From Thalassotalea sp. (GTDB lineage Bacteria; Pseudomonadota; Gammaproteobacteria; Enterobacterales; Alteromonadaceae), in NCBI GenBank assembly GCA_029237915.1, contig JAQWHD010000006.1, positions 1 to 51,455 of the forward strand: a stretch of 51,455 nt of DNA. The letters are read 5' to 3'. Of this stretch, positions 8,915 to 18,554 are shown in pieces. Each line of letters starts with the position of its first letter. The stretch's first letter is position 1. The notes under the pieces are model-generated. The model ran no database searches and was not told the DNA's origin. It worked only from the letters and a program-made list of their open reading frames with translations. The translations under genes and the position numbers were made by a program.

Positions 8915-10105
8915 CTAAGCTACCTGCCCAGCTGCCCAGCCACTCGACCAAGCCCATTGGAAATTGTAACCACCAAGCCAGCCAGTTACATCGGCTACTT
9001 CACCGATAAAATATAGGCCTGCTACTTTTTTACTTTCCATGGTTTTTGATGATAGCTCGTCGGTATCGACGCCGCCTAAGGTAACTTCAGCGGTACGGTA
9101 ACCTTCGGTGCCATTAGGTTTGATTTTCCAGTTATGGAAATAATTATTAAGCTCGTCAAACTCCGCATGGGTTATTTGATTTAATACTTTGTCTGGTAGC
9201 TCATTAGCATCATAAAGACGCTCAATTAAGCGTTTAGGTAATAGGTGACTAAGTGCAGTTTTAAGGGCTTGTTTTGGGCTATCAGTACGAGCTTGCTGTA
9301 AACGTTCTGATAGGGTAAATTCAGGAAGTAAGTTAATGCTCACTTCTTGACCAGCTTGCCAAAATGAAGAGATCTGTAAAATAGCAGGTCCAGATAAGCC
9401 ACGATGGGTAAATAAAATATTTTCTCTAAAACTGGTGCCATCAACACTGGTTACATCGCAATCAACACTAATGCCAGATAAACCATCGAAACGTTGTTTG
9501 TCTTGATCTTGCAAAGTAAAAGGTACCAAAGCGGCGCAGGTTGGGAAAAGCTTTAAACCGAACTGTTCAGCAATTTTATAACCGATTGGTGAGGCACCAA
9601 GTTTTGGCATAGTTAAACCACCCGAGGCAATAACCAAAGACTGACACTGATAATCTTTACCTGAAGTAGTCACAATAAAACCATCGTCAGTTTTAGCTAT
9701 TTTAACGACTTCACTTTGTAAGTGAATGGCAACACCAGCCCAATCACATTCAGTGGTCAGCATATTCACAATATCGTGAGCGCTGTCATCACAAAATAAC
9801 TGCCCTAAGGTTTTATGATGATACTCAATGCCATGGCGTTCAACCATATCGATAAAATCATATTGGGTGTATCGACTTAATGCTGACTTAACAAAGTGTG
9901 GATTGTGACAAAGGTAGTTTTCAGGTGTAGCATTTTGATTGGTAAAATTACAACGACCACCACCACTGATGATGATTTTGCGACCCGGCTTTTTACCCAT
10001 ATCAACAACCGCAACACTGCGACCTCGATACCCGGCATTAAGCGCGCACATTAATCCTGCAGCGCCAGCGCCGATCACTAATACATCAACAGTTTGTAGA
10101 GTCAT
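8915..10105 (-). CDS. HI0933/YhiN-family FAD-dependent flavoprotein
   Basis: A 396-residue cytoplasmic flavoprotein. Residues 7-30 hold the Rossmann dinucleotide motif VLVIGAGAAGLMCA, followed by KKPGRKIIISGGGRCNFTN, the signature of the HI0933/YhiN (BaiN-like) family. The C-terminal GLYFIGEVADVTGWLGGYNFQWAWSSG segment is the conserved FAD-closing motif. The physiological substrate of this family is poorly known. Its start lies 15 bases after the ferritin stop, so it is the last gene of a peroxiredoxin-ferritin-flavoprotein operon, which suggests a link to redox or iron handling (inference). Confidence 0.88.
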   Translation of the reverse strand: MTLQTVDVLVIGAGAAGLMCALNAGYRGRSVAVVDMGKKPGRKIIISGGGRCNFTNQNATPENYLCHNPHFVKSALSRYTQYDFIDMVERHGIEYHHKTLGQLFCDDSAHDIVNMLTTECDWAGVAIHLQSEVVKIAKTDDGFIVTTSGKDYQCQSLVIASGGLTMPKLGASPIGYKIAEQFGLKLFPTCAALVPFTLQDQDKQRFDGLSGISVDCDVTSVDGTSFRENILFTHRGLSGPAILQISSFWQAGQEVSINLLPEFTLSERLQQARTDSPKQALKTALSHLLPKRLIERLYDANELPDKVLNQITHAEFDELNNYFHNWKIKPNGTEGYRTAEVTLGGVDTDELSSKTMESKKVAGLYFIGEVADVTGWLGGYNFQWAWSSGWAAGQVA

Positions 10106-10120
10106 AATTATACCTAAGCT

Positions 10121-10654
10121 TTATGCGCCAGCTGCAGGCTCTGGAACGGCAGAGGTTGAAGCGCCTTTAGCCATTTCAGCTAAATCTTTATCAACGAAGA
10201 ACAAGGCATGGCCGTCATTACCAACCAGCTCTATTTTATCGATAATTGACTTAAACAAGGTTTCTTCTTCGTGTTGCTCTGATACAAACCATTGTAAAAA
10301 GTTAAACGTTGAGTAATCTTGACTGGTAAATGCGGTATGGGCTAGCGCATTGATTTTTTCAGTAATTTCACACTCATGTTTATAAGTTTCTTGGAATACT
10401 TCAACTAATGAAGCAAACTCATGTGGCGGCGCATCAATTGCACCAAGAATAGGTAATGCACCGGTTTCACTTACGTAAGTGAATAAACGATTCATGTGCT
10501 GCATTTCTTCAATGGCGTGCTTACGCATAAATTGCGCGGCACCTTCAAAGCCGGCGTCTTCACACCATGCACTCATTTGTAAGTACAAGTTTGATGAATA
10601 GAATTCAAGGTTAATTTGAGCATTTAATTGCTCGATCATTTCTGCTTTTAACAT
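10121..10654 (-). CDS. ftnA: Non-haem ferritin
   Basis: A 177-residue cytoplasmic iron-storage ferritin of the bacterial FtnA class. Ferroxidase ligands fall at the positions expected from E. coli FtnA: Glu17, Glu50, His53, Glu94 and Gln127, with Glu130. The [19 protein letters not shown] start is typical. The C-terminus ends in an Ala/Pro-rich tail of about 15 residues. It oxidises Fe(II) and stores the mineral inside a 24-mer. It sits between a peroxiredoxin gene upstream (56-base gap) and the flavoprotein gene downstream, an oxidative-stress/iron grouping. Confidence 0.93.
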   Translation of the reverse strand: MLKAEMIEQLNAQINLEFYSSNLYLQMSAWCEDAGFEGAAQFMRKHAIEEMQHMNRLFTYVSETGALPILGAIDAPPHEFASLVEVFQETYKHECEITEKINALAHTAFTSQDYSTFNFLQWFVSEQHEEETLFKSIIDKIELVGNDGHALFFVDKDLAEMAKGASTSAVPEPAAGA

Positions 10655-10710
10655 AATACTTCTCGTAACTTTATTGATAGTGGAACTCTTACTTGTCTTA
10701 TAGCTTTCGC

Positions 10711-11184
10711 TTATAAGGCTGCAAGTACGTTTTCTGCTTTACTTACTTCAAATTCTTTTGGCGCTTCAACATGTAGCTGAGTTACCACGCCATTTTCAAC
10801 AACCATAGCGTAACGCTGCGAACGTAAACCACCAAAACCACCGGTTTCCATACTTAAACCAAGCGCTTTAGCTACTGAACCATCGCCATCACCAAGCATT
10901 AAAATATTTTCTGCATTTTGCGATTTACCCCAAGCATCCATAACAAAGGCATCGTTAACTGATGTACAAATAACCGCATCAACACCCTTGGCTTTAAACT
11001 CGTCAAAATTAACTACGTAACCTGGTAAATGGGCTAATGAACACGTTGGCGTAAAAGCACCGGGAACGGCAAACATTACTATTTTTTTATTAGCAAATAG
11101 CTCTGCTGTATTGTGATTAGTCATACCATCAGCTGTTAGCTGTTGCAGTTCGCCTGCTGGAAATTTATCGTTAACTTTGATCAT
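10711..11184 (-). CDS. Prx5-type peroxiredoxin
   Basis: A 157-residue thiol peroxidase. The active site PGAFTPTC places the peroxidatic Cys at residue 48, with Pro41 and Thr45 conserved. A second Cys (residue 73, VICTSVND) lies outside the usual C-terminal resolving position, so resolution may use glutathione or another thiol (inference). Prx5-like enzymes reduce H2O2 and organic hydroperoxides. It is the first gene of the peroxiredoxin-ferritin-flavoprotein set and is divergent from the NYN gene, with a 124-base shared promoter region. Confidence 0.92.
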   Translation of the reverse strand: MIKVNDKFPAGELQQLTADGMTNHNTAELFANKKIVMFAVPGAFTPTCSLAHLPGYVVNFDEFKAKGVDAVICTSVNDAFVMDAWGKSQNAENILMLGDGDGSVAKALGLSMETGGFGGLRSQRYAMVVENGVVTQLHVEAPKEFEVSKAENVLAAL

Positions 11185-11308
11185 AGGTTGCCCTTAATTT
11201 TTAGATTGGATAATTATTAAAAGATTATAAGCCCTAAGTTAACATTTGTCTGAATTAATATGGGATTAGCGTTACACTAAACTAAATAAAGTAACCAGAT
11301 TTACACTT

Positions 11309-11803
11309 ATGACTGAGCTAACAACACCAGCAAAAACCGTGGCGATTTTTGTCGACGTACAAAATATTTATTACACTTGCCGACAAAAGTACGGTCGTAG
11401 TTTTGATTATAACGCACTCTGGGCTTTAGCCACACAAGGTAAACAAGTTCACAAGGCATTTGCTTATGCCATTGATTCAGGCAATGAAAAGCAGCGTCAA
11501 TTTCAAAACATTTTGCGTGCAATTGGTTTTGAGGTAAAGCTAAAGCCTTACATTCAACGCAAAGACGGTAGTGCTAAAGGTGATTGGGATGTGGGCATTA
11601 CACTTGATGCAATCGAGTACGGCGCACAAGCGGATAAAGTCTTTTTACTATCCGGCGATGGTGATTTTGATTTGTTAGTTACTAAGCTACGCACTAAACA
11701 TAAATGTGACGTAACTGTTGTTGGTGTTGAAGAGTTAACCGCGACATCACTACTTATTGCCTGTGATGACTTTATTGGTATTGATGATAATTTATTGTTG
11801 TAA
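11309..11803 (+). CDS. NYN-domain (LabA/DUF88-like) putative nuclease
   Basis: A 164-residue cytoplasmic protein with a PIN-like NYN fold. Acidic metal-site residues are visible in AIFVDVQNIYY (Asp near residue 15), DWDVGITLDAIEYG and LLSGDGDFDLLV. NYN proteins of this type are thought to cleave structured RNA. It is monocistronic and converges on rsmJ with 24 bases between them. Fold is confident; the RNA target is unknown. Confidence 0.85.
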   Translation: MTELTTPAKTVAIFVDVQNIYYTCRQKYGRSFDYNALWALATQGKQVHKAFAYAIDSGNEKQRQFQNILRAIGFEVKLKPYIQRKDGSAKGDWDVGITLDAIEYGAQADKVFLLSGDGDFDLLVTKLRTKHKCDVTVVGVEELTATSLLIACDDFIGIDDNLLL

Positions 11804-11827
11804 CAGGAGCGGTAATAAGAGTATCAA

Positions 11828-12691
11828 TTAAGCTTTAGGAATACCTTGGTTCACATAGACATCAAAACGGTTCTTTTTCATTTTAATGCTGGTGGAAGGT
11901 TTTTTACCATTAAGAGGTTCAGCGTAGCTTGGGCGTTTAACTACTACGCGGTATTTTGCTAATGCGAGTGCTTTGTCGAGCAGGTCATCGGCATCAGGGT
12001 CACTGCCAACTAAGGTTTGAAATACGCGCATTTCTTTTTTAACTGCGGCTGATTTCTCTCGGTGTGGATACATAGGATCTAGGTAAACTACGTCGATATC
12101 TGTAAGTTTTTCCATGCCTGAAATTGATGACTCATTTATAAGAGTTAAGCGTTCGCCTAACCACTCACCTAATTCAGCATCTTGTTTGCCACGTTCAAGA
12201 CCATCATCGAGTAAAGCGGCAACGGGTAGTTGTCGCTCCATCATAGTGACTTTACAACCTAAGCTTGCTAGTAAGAACGCATCGCGCCCTAACCCTGCTG
12301 TTGCATCGAGCACACTAGGTTCAAAACCATGTTTTAAGCCAATAGCCTTAGCAATATCTTGGCCTCTGCCGCCACCAAACTTACGGCGATGGGCGACTGC
12401 GCCACTAACAAAATCAACCACAATGCCGTCAAGCTTTGGTTCGTCGGTTTTATGCAGTTGTAATTGCTGATCAGTAGATAATAAATAGAAAGCACTTTTT
12501 ACTTTGTTTATATCACGCAGTTCGCCGCCAAAAGGTAGCCCCCACTTTTTAGCTACATCTTCAGCGCGCATTAAATTATTAAAGCTGTCAGCAAAGACAA
12601 TACAGTGTGCATCTTCATGACTAACAGAAGTAGACTCTGAAGTCTTTGCTGTGTGAAATGATGTGCTATGTGATGATGGCGATTTAGACAT
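11828..12691 (-). CDS. rsmJ: 16S rRNA (guanine1516-N2)-methyltransferase
   Basis: A SAM-dependent methyltransferase that modifies G1516 of 16S rRNA. Family landmarks are [25 protein letters not shown], the SAM loop [34 protein letters not shown], and the catalytic [14 protein letters not shown] followed by [12 protein letters not shown]. At 287 residues it is longer than E. coli RsmJ (250). The extra is a Ser/Thr/His-rich N-terminal tail of about 27 residues, so the true start may lie downstream. The start codon overlaps the stop of the upstream glycosylase-like gene (TAATG), implying translational coupling. Confidence 0.93.
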   Translation of the reverse strand: MSKSPSSHSTSFHTAKTSESTSVSHEDAHCIVFADSFNNLMRAEDVAKKWGLPFGGELRDINKVKSAFYLLSTDQQLQLHKTDEPKLDGIVVDFVSGAVAHRRKFGGGRGQDIAKAIGLKHGFEPSVLDATAGLGRDAFLLASLGCKVTMMERQLPVAALLDDGLERGKQDAELGEWLGERLTLINESSISGMEKLTDIDVVYLDPMYPHREKSAAVKKEMRVFQTLVGSDPDADDLLDKALALAKYRVVVKRPSYAEPLNGKKPSTSIKMKKNRFDVYVNQGIPKA

Positions 12692-13407
12692 TAGTTACTT
12701 TCAACTTGTTCTGCGTGTAAATAGTTATCGCCAATGCTGAGCGCAATAAGGCGGCTTATTTTCATTAAACTATAGCCGCTTTGTTGCTGCCATTCATTAA
12801 AGCATGCTTGAATTGTATTTAAACTCGACTTGGTATTGATACCACCACTGATCAAATCATAGTTACGAAAGTAGCTTTCAACATCACGGCCTAGTAAGAA
12901 AGTATCTTTACCTAAGGCGCGCAGTGCATAAGGGCCAGTATTGCCACCTAAGCGTTGACCATGTTTTTTCAAGTAGGCCCACAAGCCAATAATGTCTTCG
13001 CTTGGCCAGTTAGCAACAAACTCAGCAAAGTTGCCTTGCTCTATGTTTACGTCATAGATCATATGGGCATTAGCTTTGATAGTTTTAACTTTATTAAAGT
13101 TGCGGATAATTTTGGGATCTTGCGCTTTGGTTTCTAACATTTCATCGGACATCATTAATATTTTTTCAATATTAAAGTTAAAGAAATGCTCTTCAAAGCC
13201 CGGCCATTTATTTTCAACCACACGCCAGACAAAGCCAGATTGGAAAACTTTCTTGGTAAATTCAGCTAAGAAGCGGTCATGACTTAAAGCAGCTAATTCG
13301 GCAGTTGAGTTAGTTAGAGTTTGATAAGGTGTAAGTAGTAGCTCTAAGTGGTCTTCACTACCCTTTCGCTCTAGTGCTCGTTGATATATCGCTGCAATCT
13401 GTTCCAA
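12691..13407 (-). CDS. DNA-3-methyladenine glycosylase I-like protein
   Basis: A 238-residue protein resembling Tag-type glycosylases: [29 protein letters not shown], then [18 protein letters not shown], then a LWAYLKKHG segment. Tag enzymes excise alkylated adenine from DNA. The classical N-terminal Cys motif for zinc is not visible, and the protein is longer than E. coli Tag (187 residues), so it belongs to a divergent branch and activity is not certain. It overlaps rsmJ by one base (TAATG). Confidence 0.78.
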   Translation of the reverse strand: MEQIAAIYQRALERKGSEDHLELLLTPYQTLTNSTAELAALSHDRFLAEFTKKVFQSGFVWRVVENKWPGFEEHFFNFNIEKILMMSDEMLETKAQDPKIIRNFNKVKTIKANAHMIYDVNIEQGNFAEFVANWPSEDIIGLWAYLKKHGQRLGGNTGPYALRALGKDTFLLGRDVESYFRNYDLISGGINTKSSLNTIQACFNEWQQQSGYSLMKISRLIALSIGDNYLHAEQVESN

Positions 13408-13495
13408 AACTCTACCTCATGGTGATCTGTAAAATCATTTTATCGGTAAAGCGGCACAATTAAAATAGAAATTAGTTTATTACTAAAGACTTAAA

Positions 13496-14584
13496 CTATG
13501 CGATAGAAGTGATTAACTCATCGTCAATTTGCTGAATTTGTTTAGCGATATAAGTCGCTAAATATTGAGCATCAACAGCAACACCGCCTAAGGTGGCCGA
13601 ACCACGAGTATGCATCCATGGCAAACCAATAAAGTACATGCCCTGTGTATCACCAATACCTCGGTAGTTACTTGGATAGCCATCATCGGTAAATTTGATA
13701 TTTTCTAGCCCTTTGCCACTTAACCAAGAAAAATTTGGTTTATAGCCAGTTGCCCAGACGATATTTTTTATTGAAGAAACTTGTCCATCACTAAACGATA
13801 TCTCTTTGCCATTGGCACTAAGCGTTCTACCTAAAGCTTTTACATTGTCTCGAGCAAGAAGTTCTTTAACATTGGTACCAATAACTGGTTGCATGCGTTT
13901 TTTAATTTGCTTGCCCAAGTATGAATAACGTGACAATGACAAAATACCTAAGCTTTTCAACCACCACCATAAGGTTTTGCCTAAAAAGGTTTGTGGTAAT
14001 GATGCGGTACTTGTTATACCAGAGCTAAACGCGGTACAACCACTATCAGCAATCTCAGCTAAAATTTGCACGCCAGAATCTCCGCCACCCACAACCAAAG
14101 TGTCACCATCATTAAGCTGTGCTGGGTTGCTGTAGTCGCGGCTGTGCACTTGTTTAATACTAGAACATATGTTTTTAGCAAAACTAGGAATAAATGGCGT
14201 ATGAAATGGGCCAGTGGCAATGACAACATTACGACATTGCAACGCACCTGAGCTAGTATTTAGCTGATAAATATCGGAATTTTTATCAACAGATAAAACT
14301 TGAGTGTCTAACTGCATCGGTAAATCAAAGGTTTTTACATAGCGTTTTAAATAATCGGCGACATCACGTTTATTAGGATATTCGCGATCGCCAGTAAACT
14401 TCATACCGGGTAAGGCGTTGTATTTTTTAGGGGTGAATAATGTAAGTGAGTCCCAACGAGAAAGCCAGGCACTACCAATTTCATCGGCGCTATCAACAAT
14501 AAGAAAATTAAAGCCTAACTGCTTTAATTGATAACCCATGGCAAGACCAGATTGGCTGCCACCAACAACAATAAAATCGTACAT
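13496..14584 (-). CDS. FAD/NAD(P)-dependent flavin monooxygenase-like oxidoreductase
   Basis: A 362-residue flavoprotein of the CzcO/flavin-containing monooxygenase type. The N-terminal FAD motif is IVVGGSQSGLAMGYQL, followed by IGSAWLSRWDSLTLFTPKKY, which matches the W-x-x-R-x-D-S segment of this group. A second Rossmann motif, TLVVGGGDSGVQILAEIA, should bind NAD(P)H, and IVWATGYKPNFSW is the usual ATG motif. It probably oxygenates or oxidises a small substrate that cannot be named. The gene stands alone, with a 200-base gap before the prlC terminator region. Confidence 0.85.
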   Translation of the reverse strand: MYDFIVVGGSQSGLAMGYQLKQLGFNFLIVDSADEIGSAWLSRWDSLTLFTPKKYNALPGMKFTGDREYPNKRDVADYLKRYVKTFDLPMQLDTQVLSVDKNSDIYQLNTSSGALQCRNVVIATGPFHTPFIPSFAKNICSSIKQVHSRDYSNPAQLNDGDTLVVGGGDSGVQILAEIADSGCTAFSSGITSTASLPQTFLGKTLWWWLKSLGILSLSRYSYLGKQIKKRMQPVIGTNVKELLARDNVKALGRTLSANGKEISFSDGQVSSIKNIVWATGYKPNFSWLSGKGLENIKFTDDGYPSNYRGIGDTQGMYFIGLPWMHTRGSATLGGVAVDAQYLATYIAKQIQQIDDELITSIA

Positions 14585-14719
14585 TCATTACTCGCATAAG
14601 AAATTTGCGCAGATAATAACAAACCTGTAGCTAAAAACAGATTTTTAGCGGTTATTAGTGGCAAAACTCATGGAACAATAGATTTACACTTCTTGCTTAG
14701 CAACGCCCAGATACCAGTA

Positions 14720-14753
14720 AAAAAAAAGCCTGAATTAATGAGAATCCAGGCTT
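14720..14753 (-). terminator. Intrinsic terminator of prlC
   Basis: Read on the minus strand: AAGCCTG, 14-base loop, CAGGCTT, then a run of eight or more T. It lies 33 bases beyond the prlC stop. Confidence 0.85.
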
Positions 14754-14785
14754 ATTAGTCAATACATATTACTTAGTAATTAGTG

Positions 14786-16828
14786 TTAAGCACCAATACC
14801 GCAATGTCTTAGTAGCGCATCAACTTTTGGCTCTCTACCACGGAATGCTTTAAACAATTCCATCGGTTCGTCTGAACCGCCCTTTTCAAGCACGTTTTCT
14901 AAGAAAGATTTACCCGTTTCACGGTTAAAGATACCTTCTTCTTCAAAACGAGAGAACGCATCAGCTGATAATACTTCAGCCCATTTATATGAGTAGTATC
15001 CCGCAGCATAACCGCCAGCAAAAATATGACCAAAGCTGTGTTGGAAACGATTAAATGCCGGTGCTTTAACTACCGCATATTGGCTACGCACGTCATCAAG
15101 AATAGCTTGTACTTGATCGCCTTTTGCTGCGTCGTAGTTAGCATGTATTTTAAAATCAAAAATACTAAACTCTAACTGACGTAGCATTTGCATTGCCGAT
15201 TGGAAGTTTTTCGCCGCCAACATTTTATCTAGCATAGCTTGTGGTAATGGCTCGCCAGTTTCAAAATGTGATGACAAGAAAGCTAACGCTTCTGGCTCCC
15301 AACACCAGTTTTCTAAAAACTGGCTAGGTAATTCCACGGCATCCCAAGGAACGCCATTAATACCTGCAACAGAAGCTTCATTAACTTGGGTAAGCATATG
15401 GTGTAAACCATGGCCAAACTCATGGAATAAAGTCACGACTTCATCATGGGTAAATAATGCCGGCTTATCGCCAACTGGCTTAGTAAAGTTACACGTCAAG
15501 AATGCCACAGGTAGTTGAACCGTGTTGGCATCTAGAGCACGACGACCAACACAATCAGCCATCCAAGCACCGCCACGTTTTTTATCACGAGCGTATAAAT
15601 CTAAATAAAAGCTACCACGTAAGTTGCCATCCACGTCAAAAACGTCAAAGAAGCTCACGTCTTTGTGCCAGGTATCTACATTTTCACGGGCTTTAATTTC
15701 TAAACCGTATAAACGATGTACAACTTCAAATAAGCCTGTAATTACTTTATCTTCTGGAAAGTAAGGGCGTAAATCTTCATCTGAAATTGAGTATTTTTCT
15801 TGTTTCAGCTTTTCGCTGTAATAACCAAGATCCCATGGGTTAAGATCTGCAACGCCATGCTCTTGCTGTGCAAAGGCTTGTAGCTGCGCTAAATCTTCAC
15901 CACCTTGAGCTTTAGATTTTTGTGCTAAGTCTTCTAAGAAACTTAATACCTGCGTTGTGTTTTCGGCCATTTTAGTGGCTAGTGACTCTTCTGCGTAGTT
16001 AGCAAAACCTAATAAGTTTGCTACTTCGTGGCGCAGGCCTAATGTTTCAGTAATAAGTTCTGAGTTATCAAATTCGCCTGCATTAGGCCCTTGATCAGAG
16101 GCGCGTGTAACAAAAGCTACATACATTTTTTCACGTAGGTCGGCGTTATCTGCATACATCATAATAGGCAGGTAGCTTGGAATATCTAAAGTAAACGACC
16201 AACCTTGTTGTTCTTGCGATTCAGCCAGTTGTTTAGCGCCAGCAAGTGCGCTTTCTGGCAAACCTGAAAGCTCACTTTCATCAGTAATATTTACGGTAAA
16301 TGCACCTGTGGCATCAAGAAGGTTGTTACTGAATTTTGAGGCTAATTCTGAAAGCTGAGTTTGAATGTCGCCATAACGCTTCTGTTCATCTTCTGGTAAG
16401 GCAATACCTGATAATTTAAAGTCGCGCAGTGCATTTCTAATTACTTTTTGCTGTGCTTTGTTCATCGCTAAAAATTCAGGGCTATCGGCTAATTGCTGAT
16501 AAGCATTGAACAAACCTTGATGTTGTCCAACCCAAGTACCGTACTCTGAAAGCATCGCTAAACATGAATCATAAGCATCACGCAGTTCGTCGCTATTTAC
16601 TACAGAATTCATATGCGATACTGGCGACCAAATACGCTCAAGCTTGTCATCGACTTCATCTAAATGGGCAACTAAGTTATCCCACGTATAAGGTACATCT
16701 AGGGCAACAACAGCGTCTATCGCTTTTTTACCTTGATCAATTGCTTGCTCAACCGCAGGCTTAATATGTTCAGGTTTAATTTTTGAAAATTCAGGAAGGT
16801 CTGTTTTCGTTAATAACGGATTGCTCAT
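14786..16828 (-). CDS. prlC: Oligopeptidase A
   Basis: A zinc metallopeptidase of the M3 family that degrades signal peptides and other oligopeptides in the cytoplasm. The zinc site HEFGHGLHHML (HExxH) is present, with the downstream Glu in the ELPSQFLENWCWEPEAL helix. The frame is open 20 codons further upstream, but I choose the ATG at 16828. From there the protein begins MSNPLLTKTDLPEFSKIKPEH, as in known PrlC, and its length is 680 residues, equal to the E. coli protein. A good intrinsic terminator follows. Confidence 0.95.
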   Translation of the reverse strand: MSNPLLTKTDLPEFSKIKPEHIKPAVEQAIDQGKKAIDAVVALDVPYTWDNLVAHLDEVDDKLERIWSPVSHMNSVVNSDELRDAYDSCLAMLSEYGTWVGQHQGLFNAYQQLADSPEFLAMNKAQQKVIRNALRDFKLSGIALPEDEQKRYGDIQTQLSELASKFSNNLLDATGAFTVNITDESELSGLPESALAGAKQLAESQEQQGWSFTLDIPSYLPIMMYADNADLREKMYVAFVTRASDQGPNAGEFDNSELITETLGLRHEVANLLGFANYAEESLATKMAENTTQVLSFLEDLAQKSKAQGGEDLAQLQAFAQQEHGVADLNPWDLGYYSEKLKQEKYSISDEDLRPYFPEDKVITGLFEVVHRLYGLEIKARENVDTWHKDVSFFDVFDVDGNLRGSFYLDLYARDKKRGGAWMADCVGRRALDANTVQLPVAFLTCNFTKPVGDKPALFTHDEVVTLFHEFGHGLHHMLTQVNEASVAGINGVPWDAVELPSQFLENWCWEPEALAFLSSHFETGEPLPQAMLDKMLAAKNFQSAMQMLRQLEFSIFDFKIHANYDAAKGDQVQAILDDVRSQYAVVKAPAFNRFQHSFGHIFAGGYAAGYYSYKWAEVLSADAFSRFEEEGIFNRETGKSFLENVLEKGGSDEPMELFKAFRGREPKVDALLRHCGIGA

Positions 16829-16908
16829 ATGGAATTCTTTTATTGTAAATGATGTTATAGAAATAAGACCTTTGCAGGGATTTATCAAGGGCTAAGGTTA
16901 ATAAGATC

Positions 16909-16938
16909 AAAAAAGCGCTAGGATATTATCCTAACGCT
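16909..16938 (-). terminator. Intrinsic terminator of the DAACS symporter gene
   Basis: On the minus strand, AGCGTTAGGAT / ATCCTAGCGCT (one mismatch) with a short loop is followed by TTTTTT. It lies 58 bases after the symporter stop and upstream of the prlC start. Confidence 0.85.
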
Positions 16939-16995
16939 GTATTTTGTTTTTGTTTTAATTTAGTTTTGTTTTAGTTGTTTATGTTGTTTATGTTG

Positions 16996-18228
16996 TTATT
17001 TAGCAGCAGATGACTTAACGACTTTATCCATAATTACCGCACAAACTGCATCACCTGTGATATTTAATGATGTACGGATCATGTCAAAAATTCTATCTAG
17101 AGCAAATAATAACGGTAACCCTTCAATTGGAATACCGGCAGCTAATAGTACCGCGACCACTAAGAAAGACGGACCAGGTACACCGGCTTGGCCAATAGCA
17201 CCAATGGTTGAAGTAAAGATAATGGCCACATAAGCTGCAAAGGTTAATTCGATACCAAACATCTGCGCAAAGAAAATTGCCACTAAACCATAATAAATGG
17301 CATTACCACTCATGTTGATTGTTGCACCTAAAGGCAATACAAACGACGCCACTGAATTAGATACATTCATTTCTTTTTCACACACTTCTAGCGTTACCGG
17401 CAATGTTGCCATAGAAGATGCTGTTGATAGTGCAACCGCTTGTGGTTTTTTCATTTTTGACATGAATTCACGCACTGGCACATCAGAGAATAATTTAACC
17501 AGTATAGGGTAAACAACAAAGCCAAAAATAATGATGGCGATTACAAACACAACCACTAGTTTTAAGATAATTCCTAACACTTCAAAACCAAACGTTCCGA
17601 CCGCATCAGCCATTAAGCCAAATACACCAATTGGGGCGATAATCATCACTTTGTTTATCATCCACACAAACGCATCAATAATAGTATTTACACCAATTAA
17701 GAAATGCTTGGAGCCTTCATTACCTACTTTAGCAATAGCAATACCAAAGAACATACAAAATACAATAATTTGTAGAATGTTACTGCCATTTAAAGATACA
17801 AAAATATTGGTTGGGATCATGCCAATAATAGTATCGAAGAAACCTGGCATTTCACCTTTATCGGCATAGGTATTAGCAAACATGCTAGACACACCCGAAG
17901 TATCAACACCAACTCCAGGCTCAAGTAATACGCCTAAGATAATAGCTAAAAATACCGCTAACGCTGAGGTTGCCATAAAGAAGAAAATAGTACCAAAGCC
18001 AACTTTACCCGCTTGTGGACTAGATCCTAAGTTAGCCGCACCAGCAATAATTGATACCGCCACTAATGGAATTACCAACATGGTTATTAGTTGAATAAAA
18101 ATAGTACCTAGTGGTTTAAACATAGAGCCATCTTCGCCCATAAACGCACCAACAGCGGCACCTATTACCATTGCTATTACTACTTGTAATCCAATGTTGT
18201 GCATAAGGCCTTGTTTTGCTTGTGTCAT
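16996..18228 (-). CDS. Dicarboxylate/amino acid:cation symporter (DAACS family)
   Basis: A 410-residue inner-membrane symporter with the GltPh/SLC1 layout: several N-terminal helices, then hairpin HP1 with STASSMATLPVTLEVCEKEM, the LPLGATINMSGNAIYYG segment of TM7, hairpin HP2 with IGQAGVPGPSFLVVA, and TM8 with FDMIRTSLNITGDAV. The Asp-x-x-Arg of TM8 is the feature that binds acidic side chains in aspartate/glutamate carriers. Unusually, the canonical NMDGT sodium motif reads NMSGN. It is monocistronic with its own terminator. Acidic amino acids or C4-dicarboxylates are likely substrates, not proven. Confidence 0.9.
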   Translation of the reverse strand: MTQAKQGLMHNIGLQVVIAMVIGAAVGAFMGEDGSMFKPLGTIFIQLITMLVIPLVAVSIIAGAANLGSSPQAGKVGFGTIFFFMATSALAVFLAIILGVLLEPGVGVDTSGVSSMFANTYADKGEMPGFFDTIIGMIPTNIFVSLNGSNILQIIVFCMFFGIAIAKVGNEGSKHFLIGVNTIIDAFVWMINKVMIIAPIGVFGLMADAVGTFGFEVLGIILKLVVVFVIAIIIFGFVVYPILVKLFSDVPVREFMSKMKKPQAVALSTASSMATLPVTLEVCEKEMNVSNSVASFVLPLGATINMSGNAIYYGLVAIFFAQMFGIELTFAAYVAIIFTSTIGAIGQAGVPGPSFLVVAVLLAAGIPIEGLPLLFALDRIFDMIRTSLNITGDAVCAVIMDKVVKSSAAK

Positions 18229-18554
18229 AATTTGTCTCGGTTGTATAAATTAAAATTAAGTATCAATTTAAAAATGCTCTAGATGGTAACGGGTATATAA
18301 ATCGATTTACTTGATACTAATCGTATTTAGCCAAGGTAAGTGTTTCATTATGTAATCCTCTAAAATATCTTGTTATTTTTTTGCTATAGTGAAGGTCATT
18401 AGCTAAACGCTTTAAACGCTAGACTAATAATAGTCCATATAAATAAATTATCTTTACCCTTGAGTTTTCAGTAGGTAAGCATCAAATAGTAAAGATAATA
18501 TTGTTATACCAATGTCATTAATTGGCTTGGTATTAGAACTTTTCGGAGAAATAC
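18229..18554. promoter_or_regulatory. Divergent intergenic region with gor leader stem-loop
   Basis: This 326-base AT-rich gap separates the divergent symporter and gor genes and must hold both promoters. I cannot pick them with confidence. Close to gor, arms ATACCAA (18506-18512) and TTGGTAT (18527-18533) form a 7-bp stem whose loop contains a nested CCAAT/ATTGG pairing. The stem ends 21 bases before the ATG and could affect translation. No OxyR-like site was recognised by eye. Confidence 0.4.
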
